Positions 60,204-64,000 of a stretch of DNA of 64,000 nt are shown here, piece by piece. The stretch comes from Geodermatophilus sp. DF01-2 (GTDB lineage: Bacteria; Actinomycetota; Actinomycetes; Mycobacteriales; Geodermatophilaceae), in the NCBI RefSeq assembly GCF_004571065.1, contig NZ_SPQN01000008.1, positions 27,695 to 91,694 on the forward strand, in the 5' to 3' direction. Positions within the stretch are counted from its first letter, which is position 1. Each line of letters begins with the position of its first letter. Position numbers and translations under genes: made by a program. The notes under the pieces are model-generated. The model was not told the origin of the DNA and did no database searches. It saw only the letters and a program-made list of their open reading frames with translations.

Positions 60204-60754
60204 GACTGCGCCCCCGCCACGTGCGGAGCGGCCGCGGTGTCGACCTCGGCCGGGGAGACGTGGCCATCGCCGGACGGCGCCCGCGCGCCACCGCGCATCT
60301 CGCCCGCGGCCTGCTGCACCGCGCGGACGATGTTCTGGTAGCCGGTACAGCGGCAGAGGTTGCCCTCGATGCCTTCGCGGACCTCGGTCTCGCTCGGGTC
60401 CGGGTTCTCCCTGAGCAGGTCGACCGACGCCATGATCATCCCGGGCGTGCAGAACCCGCACTGCAGGCCGTGCATCTCGTGGAACGCCTTCTGCATGGGG
60501 TGCAGGCTCCCGTCCTGGGCCAGCCCCTCGATCGTGGTGACCTCGCCGTCGTCGGCCTGGACGGCCAGCACGGTGCAGGACTTCACGGCCGCGCCGTCGA
60601 GGTGCACGGTGCATGCGCCGCAGTTGCTGGTGTCGCAGCCGACGACCGTTCCGACCTTCCCCAGCTGCTCCCTCAGGTAGTGGACCAGCAGGGTCCGGGG
60701 CTCGACGTCGTCGTCGTACGTCACCCCGTCCACCCGCACGTTGATCCGGGTCAC
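60200..60754 (-). CDS. Molybdenum hydroxylase [2Fe-2S] subunit (CoxS/CutS-like)
   Basis: A 184-residue iron-sulfur subunit with both clusters. The plant-type cluster has [15 protein letters not shown] and a following Cys (SCTVLAV). The second cluster has [13 protein letters not shown] and the [12 protein letters not shown] motif. It carries electrons from the molybdenum site to FAD. GTG 60752-60754 has GAGGAGTCCCG before it and overlaps the stop of an upstream mini-ORF. A Ser/Ala/Pro tail follows the usual domain end. First main gene of the cox operon (S-L-M-G). Confidence 0.94.
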   Translation of the reverse strand: MTRINVRVDGVTYDDDVEPRTLLVHYLREQLGKVGTVVGCDTSNCGACTVHLDGAAVKSCTVLAVQADDGEVTTIEGLAQDGSLHPMQKAFHEMHGLQCGFCTPGMIMASVDLLRENPDPSETEVREGIEGNLCRCTGYQNIVRAVQQAAGEMRGGARAPSGDGHVSPAEVDTAAAPHVAGAQS

Positions 60755-60825
60755 CGGGACTCCTCGCCGGTGCTCGTCATCCCGGCGCCCCGGGGTGCTG
60801 TCCCGCGTGTCGCACGCTCGGTCAC
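60751..60825 (-). CDS. Linker/leader mini-ORF before coxS
   Basis: A 24-codon ORF with a strong ribosome binding site (GGAGGAGCCT then GTG at 60823-60825). The product would start [15 protein letters not shown] and end STGEESR. Its TGA overlaps the coxS GTG (GTGA). Unlike the other two mini-ORFs it begins the operon, so it could act as a translational leader. The sequence is related to the other two (GTG-ACC-GAG start, GCACC, CGGGGC blocks, terminal GCGAGGAG). Confidence 0.45.
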   Translation of the reverse strand: MTERATRGTAPRGAGMTSTGEESR

Positions 60826-61141
60826 AGGCTCCTCCGCTTCTCTGCAGGGGTCGTGTGGCTCCGGACACAGCGCCACCTGTTGCGGAGTGTGTCGAGCGTC
60901 ACGTGACTTAGGCCACGCTAACCCGCGAGCGCCGTCGCCGTCGACATCCGCGACAGCGGGCCGAACGTCGCGAGTTGGCCGCAACTGCGGATTATTAGAC
61001 GTTGTCGACACGCTTCCGCGGCGGCAGAGCAACGTTGCAGCGCCGTTGCAGCGACGTCGCGCACATCGCCGGTCGGACACCCGGACGGAACGGCTCCAGG
61101 AAGGGATAGTTAGGTGAGGCTCGCCTAGTGAAGGAGTACCC
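60826..61141. promoter_or_regulatory. Divergent control region between cox operon and siderophore receptor
   Basis: The 316 bases contain several symmetrical sequences: TGTCGACA (61003-61010), GCAACGTTGC (61029-61038), and two copies of GTTGCAGCG near 61035 and 61046. At 60908-60926 TTAGGCCACGCTAACCCGC is a weak match to the iron box. An AT-rich ATTATTAGAC stretch is near 60991. The strong iron box at 61110-61128 is listed separately. No gene is supported. Confidence 0.5.
61110..61128 (+). promoter_or_regulatory. IdeR/DtxR-type iron box before siderophore receptor 2
   Basis: TTAGGTGAGGCTCGCCTAG matches the consensus TTAGGTTAGGCTAACCTAA at 15 of 19 positions. It ends two bases before the AAGGAG ribosome binding site of the following gene, so it may overlap the transcription start as well as the promoter. 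Confidence 0.88.
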
Positions 61142-62137
61142 ATGACAGTCCGTCCCGTCCTGCGCGGCGCCGCCCTGCTGGCCGCCGCCGTCCTCGTCAC
61201 CAGCTGTGGCTCCGGGGACACCGACACCTCCGAGGCCGCCACCGCGCCGACCGGCTCCTCCGGTGACTTCCCGGTGACCGTCGAGACCGCGTTCGGTCCG
61301 GTCACCGTCGAGGAGGAGCCCGACCGGGTGGTCGCCCTCGGCTGGTCGGACGCGGAGACCGCGCTGGCGCTGGGCGTGCAGCCGGTCGGTGCCAGTGACT
61401 GGCTGGGCTTCGGCGGCTACGGCGTGGGGCCCTGGGCCGAGGGCCGCTACGACGAGGCCCCGGAGATCATCGAGACGCTCGAGCCCAGCCTCGAGCAGAT
61501 CGCCGCCCTGGAGCCCGACCTCATCCTCGACACCCGGTCCGACGGCACGCAGGAGCGCTACGACGCGCTCAGCGCGATCGCGCCGACCATCGGCCCGCCC
61601 GAGGGGGTCGGCCCGTACCAGACCACCTGGCAGCAGCAGCTGGACCTCGTCGGCCAGGCGCTGGGCCGTGCGGACCAGGCCGAGGAGCTGGCCGCGGACG
61701 TCGAACAGCAGTTCGCCGAGGCGCGGGCCGAGCACCCCAAGTTCGAGGGCACCGAGGTCGCCGTCGGCGCCTACACCTCCGAGGGGTTCGGCGCCTACGT
61801 CCGCGGCGACTCCCGCGTCGACTTCATGGAGTCGCTCGGCTTCGTGAACAAGCCGGCCATCCAGGAGCTGGCCGGCGAGAACTTCTTCATCCCGGTCAGC
61901 GAGGAACAGATCGCGCTGCTCGACGCTCCGCTCACCGTCATCTTCCCGATCTTCGTCGACGCCGCCGAGATCACGAGCAACCCGCTGTGGCAGCAGCTGT
62001 CCTCGGTGCAGCAGGGCAACGCCCTCGTGCTCGAGGACGAGGAGCTGGTCAACGCCTTCTCCAGCGGCTCGGTGCTGGGCATCCAGTACGCGCTGGAGAA
62101 CGCCGTCCCGCTGTTCGCCGAGGCCCTGCAGCCGTGA
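61142..62137 (+). CDS. Ferric-siderophore-binding lipoprotein 2
   Basis: A 331-residue ABC-type iron-siderophore receptor lipoprotein, with a lipobox (AVLVTSC) about residue 22. The mature part has the family pattern: VTVETAFGPVTVEEEPDRVVALGW, quoted as FGPVTVEEEPDRVVAL; ALEPDLILD; a central helix (QQLDLVGQALGRADQAEELA) and DAPLTVIFPIFVDAAE. No permease or ATPase genes adjoin it, so it may feed the FecCD system at 17-20 kb or another one. ATG 61142 with AAGGAG six bases upstream and an iron box directly before. Confidence 0.93.
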   Translation: MTVRPVLRGAALLAAAVLVTSCGSGDTDTSEAATAPTGSSGDFPVTVETAFGPVTVEEEPDRVVALGWSDAETALALGVQPVGASDWLGFGGYGVGPWAEGRYDEAPEIIETLEPSLEQIAALEPDLILDTRSDGTQERYDALSAIAPTIGPPEGVGPYQTTWQQQLDLVGQALGRADQAEELAADVEQQFAEARAEHPKFEGTEVAVGAYTSEGFGAYVRGDSRVDFMESLGFVNKPAIQELAGENFFIPVSEEQIALLDAPLTVIFPIFVDAAEITSNPLWQQLSSVQQGNALVLEDEELVNAFSSGSVLGIQYALENAVPLFAEALQP

Positions 62138-62150
62138 GGGTCACCGGGCC

Positions 62151-62307
62151 GGCCCCGTCCGGAGGCTCGCCGCGGCCCCGTCCAGGGCACCGCCCTGAGC
62201 CTGCGAAGGGCGGGGAGGACGGGGTCCTTCCACGGTGAGGAGGACGGGTGGAAGGACCCCCTCGCCCCCCACCGCTCGCAAGCTCACGGCGGGACCCTGC
62301 AAGGGGG
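62151..62307. repeat. Terminator-like repeats between convergent genes, both modules
   Basis: GGCCCCGTCC occurs at 62151-62160 and again near 62174-62183; the latter pairs with GGACGGGGTCC ending at 62226, around AGCCTGCGAAGG. The C-rich module follows (GGACCCCCTCGCCCCCC, from 62254, pairing with GCAAGGGGGCC near 62299-62307). Both lie between the receptor stop and the regulator stop, so they may serve both transcripts. Confidence 0.72.
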
Positions 62308-62309
62308 CC

Positions 62310-63635
62310 TCAGTGCAGGTGCAGCGGCCCGCGGGGGGCCCGGCGCAGGCGGTGCAGGTGCGCGGCGACGGCGGGCCGGCTCGGGGCGCCGGGTGGCAGC
62401 GTCTCCAGGCAGGCCTGCCACACCGCGACATCGTCCTGGGCCTCGCGCAGCCGGCTGTAGCGCAGCAGCAGCTCCGGGCGCCGGGCGGCGAGCACGGCCT
62501 GTCGCAGCGACGCGGTGAGCCGGTCGCGGGCGGCGACCACCCCCGGTGCGGCGGAACGGGGCAGCACTGCTCCCGGGTAGCTCTCCAGCGCCGGGCCGAC
62601 GGCGCCGCGGGTCAGCAGCCGGCGCACCTGGTCCAGGTCGGTCTCTAGCCGGCCGGTCAGCCGGTACGGGCGGGAGCCGAGCAGGTGGGCGCCGACGAGG
62701 CGGCGCAGCCGGGAGAGCTCGGCGCGGACGGTGACGGCGGCCGCGTCGCCGACGTGGCATTCGGCGGCCAGCTGCTCGGCGGTGCGGCCCCCACCGGCGA
62801 CCGCCGCCTCGGCGAGGAGCAGCAGCAGCTCGGAGTGGCGCAGCGAGAGCTCGACCGGCCCGGACGGGAGGACCAGGCGGGCCCGCTCCCGGCCGAGGAC
62901 CTCCAGCCGCGGGGTGGGGCGCGCGACCGGCGGGCGGACGGCGCTCACCGGCCGGGTGGCCTGCTCGCGGTGCAGCCAGCGCAGCTCCGACTCCACCGCG
63001 GCCACCGTGGCGCGGACGAGGGTGAGCACGTGCGGGCTGGCCACGTGGTCGCCGCCGGTGACGTCGATGGCGCCGAGCAGCACACCGGTGACCGGGTGGT
63101 GCACGGGCGCGGCCGAGCAGCTCCACGGCTGCACCGGACGCCGGTAGTGCTCGCTGCCGTAGATCTGGACGGCGTGGTCGAGGGCCAGCGCGGTGCCCGG
63201 CGCGTTCGTCCCGGCCACCTCCTCGGCCCACCGGGCGCCCTCGACGAAGCTCATCGCCTCGGCCCGCGCCCGCAGCTGCCGGTCACCCTCGACCCAGAGC
63301 ATGCGGCCGTCGGCGTCGGTGACCGCGACGATCATCCGGTCGGCCTCGGCGTCCTCGACCAGCAGTCGGCGGATCACCGGCAGGACCGGCGCCAGCGGAT
63401 GCGCGGCCCGGTACGCCAGCAGCTCGTCGTCGAGGAGGTCGACCGGCGGGGCCTGCCCGTCGGGGTCCACGCCGTTGACCAGGCTGCGTCGCCAGGAGTC
63501 CCAGACGACGGCGCGGACCTGTTCGGGTGCCGTCGGACCGGCGCGGGTGACCAGCGCCTCGTGGGCGGCCCGCAGCCGCCGGGTCAGCCCGGGGTCCGGC
63601 CGGCCCTCGGGCAGAGCGAGCCACGGGTTCGTCAT
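62310..63635 (-). CDS. GAF-domain transcriptional regulator
   Basis: A 441-residue regulator. The N-terminal ~250 residues resemble the sensor half of acetoin/propionate-type activators: RAVVWDSWRRSLVNGVDP, a GAF-like domain with MIVAVTDADGRMLWVEGD, FVEGARWAEEVAGTNAPGTAL, then PVTGVLLGAIDVTGG. The C-terminal half has a winged or helical DNA-binding part (LRHSELLLLLAEAA, VRAELSRLRRLVG) instead of the usual AAA+ and Fis domains, so it would not need sigma-54. Related genes sit near aldehyde or alcohol dehydrogenases. ATG 63635 (GTG six bases earlier). Confidence 0.85.
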   Translation of the reverse strand: MTNPWLALPEGRPDPGLTRRLRAAHEALVTRAGPTAPEQVRAVVWDSWRRSLVNGVDPDGQAPPVDLLDDELLAYRAAHPLAPVLPVIRRLLVEDAEADRMIVAVTDADGRMLWVEGDRQLRARAEAMSFVEGARWAEEVAGTNAPGTALALDHAVQIYGSEHYRRPVQPWSCSAAPVHHPVTGVLLGAIDVTGGDHVASPHVLTLVRATVAAVESELRWLHREQATRPVSAVRPPVARPTPRLEVLGRERARLVLPSGPVELSLRHSELLLLLAEAAVAGGGRTAEQLAAECHVGDAAAVTVRAELSRLRRLVGAHLLGSRPYRLTGRLETDLDQVRRLLTRGAVGPALESYPGAVLPRSAAPGVVAARDRLTASLRQAVLAARRPELLLRYSRLREAQDDVAVWQACLETLPPGAPSRPAVAAHLHRLRRAPRGPLHLH

Positions 63636-63637
63636 CG

Positions 63638-64000
63638 TCACGGCTCTGTCGTCACGGCGTGGTCCGCGGGCTCTGGTCCATCGTCCGCCCATCGTGACCG
63701 CTCTTCCGCGATTGCACCAGGGAGCCGGTCGTGCGCAATGGGTCCGGGAACGGCGGCGTCGTCCCAGGCGGGGCCGGAGATGCCAGGGTCGCCGGCCGGG
63801 CCGGGAGCAGGGCCCGGGCGTCCCGTGCCCGCAGCGCTCCCCACCACAGACCGGCGCCGTAGGCGAGGTCCTCCAGCCGGCGGCCCGCGGCGAAGCGCAG
63901 GAGGCCGACCCGCCGGCGGTGCGGCCAGCCCGAAGACCGAGACGCTGTTGGTGAGCTCGGGGAAACCGAGCTCGGCGAGCGTCGGCACGTCGGGCAGGTA
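63638..64000 (-). pseudogene. Broken gene end: TctC-like and glycosyltransferase-like fragments
   Basis: From the window edge the minus strand reads YLPDVPTLAELGFPEL, then SVSVFGLAAPPAG, which is the hinge segment of tripartite tricarboxylate-type binding proteins (TctC/Bug). After about 63910 the same frame turns to Arg/Pro-rich noise. In the next frame a natural-looking sequence continues: VGLLRFAAGRRLEDLAYGAG, then LWWGALRARDARALLPARP, which recalls the C-terminus of a membrane-associated glycosyltransferase such as MftF. It looks like a recombination junction or a frameshift. The gene extends beyond the window, so only the end can be judged. Confidence 0.4.

Noticed and set aside
1..64000. 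CRISPR arrays, tRNA or rRNA genes
   Set aside because: No regularly spaced direct repeats and no cloverleaf or rRNA-like sequence was noticed by eye; a short tRNA could still be missed without a covariance search.

Overview
The window is a very GC-rich (roughly 73-75%) actinobacterial chromosome segment. Third codon positions are almost all G or C, GTG starts are common, and 4-base ATGA/GTGA stop-start overlaps are frequent. Mycobacterial-type features (acVLRF1 peptidyl-tRNA hydrolase, an Rv2466c-like thioredoxin-fold protein, IdeR/DtxR-type iron boxes, GTP-dependent PEP carboxykinase) fit a Geodermatophilaceae-like organism (Blastococcus, Geodermatophilus or Modestobacter). That genus-level guess is inference. 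No rRNA, tRNA, CRISPR array or insertion sequence was recognised.

Layout. 1-9 kb: end of a zinc-type dehydrogenase, an MFS-rhodanese-acVLRF1 operon, pckG, two small proteins, a frameshifted nitronate monooxygenase, an FKBP and a GH13 glucosidase. 9-17 kb: hydrolase, MFS exporter, acyl-CoA dehydrogenase, secreted PHB-depolymerase-type esterase, acetoacetyl-CoA synthetase, a DUF2237 protein and an Rv2466c-like protein. 17-23 kb: a ferric-siderophore uptake cluster (two FecCD permeases, ATPase, siderophore-interacting reductase, lipoprotein receptor) with two iron boxes. 23-33 kb: EamA and BCCT transporters, VOC protein, MscS channel, thioesterase-like proteins, gamma-carbonic anhydrase, XRE regulator, NlpC/P60 endopeptidase. 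33-40 kb: TldD/TldE pair, two flavin oxidoreductases, a CDP-alcohol phosphotransferase. 40-44 kb: a YnjBCD-like ABC importer whose last gene overlaps an orphan Phd-type antitoxin. 44-50 kb: radical SAM protein, metallo-beta-lactamase fold protein, amidohydrolase, DedA, HAD and alpha/beta hydrolase. 50-54 kb: a decayed or phase-variable single-chain restriction-modification enzyme plus a DUF3800 partner, each with a +1 frameshift. 54-61 kb: an AlkZ-like protein and a form II coxSLM/coxG molybdenum hydroxylase operon. 61-64 kb: a second iron-boxed siderophore receptor, a GAF-type regulator and a broken gene end.

Two repeated-sequence systems stand out. (1) A family of stop-codon-adjacent inverted repeats (GGACCCCGTCC...GGACGGGGCC around a GCAGGCTCG-like core) sits at many gene 3' ends, almost always in the same orientation relative to the upstream transcript, so it looks like a dispersed terminator. 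One copy has become the N-terminal coding sequence of a gene. (2) A family of 21-26-codon mini-ORFs beginning GTG-ACC-GAG bridges adjacent cistrons (twice in the cox operon, once between the FecCD permeases). Each ends in a stop that overlaps the start codon of the next gene, and each carries that gene's Shine-Dalgarno sequence. A related sequence appears as an in-frame insertion in the siderophore-interacting protein. Functionally, iron uptake is tied together by three good IdeR boxes; a weaker one lies in front of coxS.
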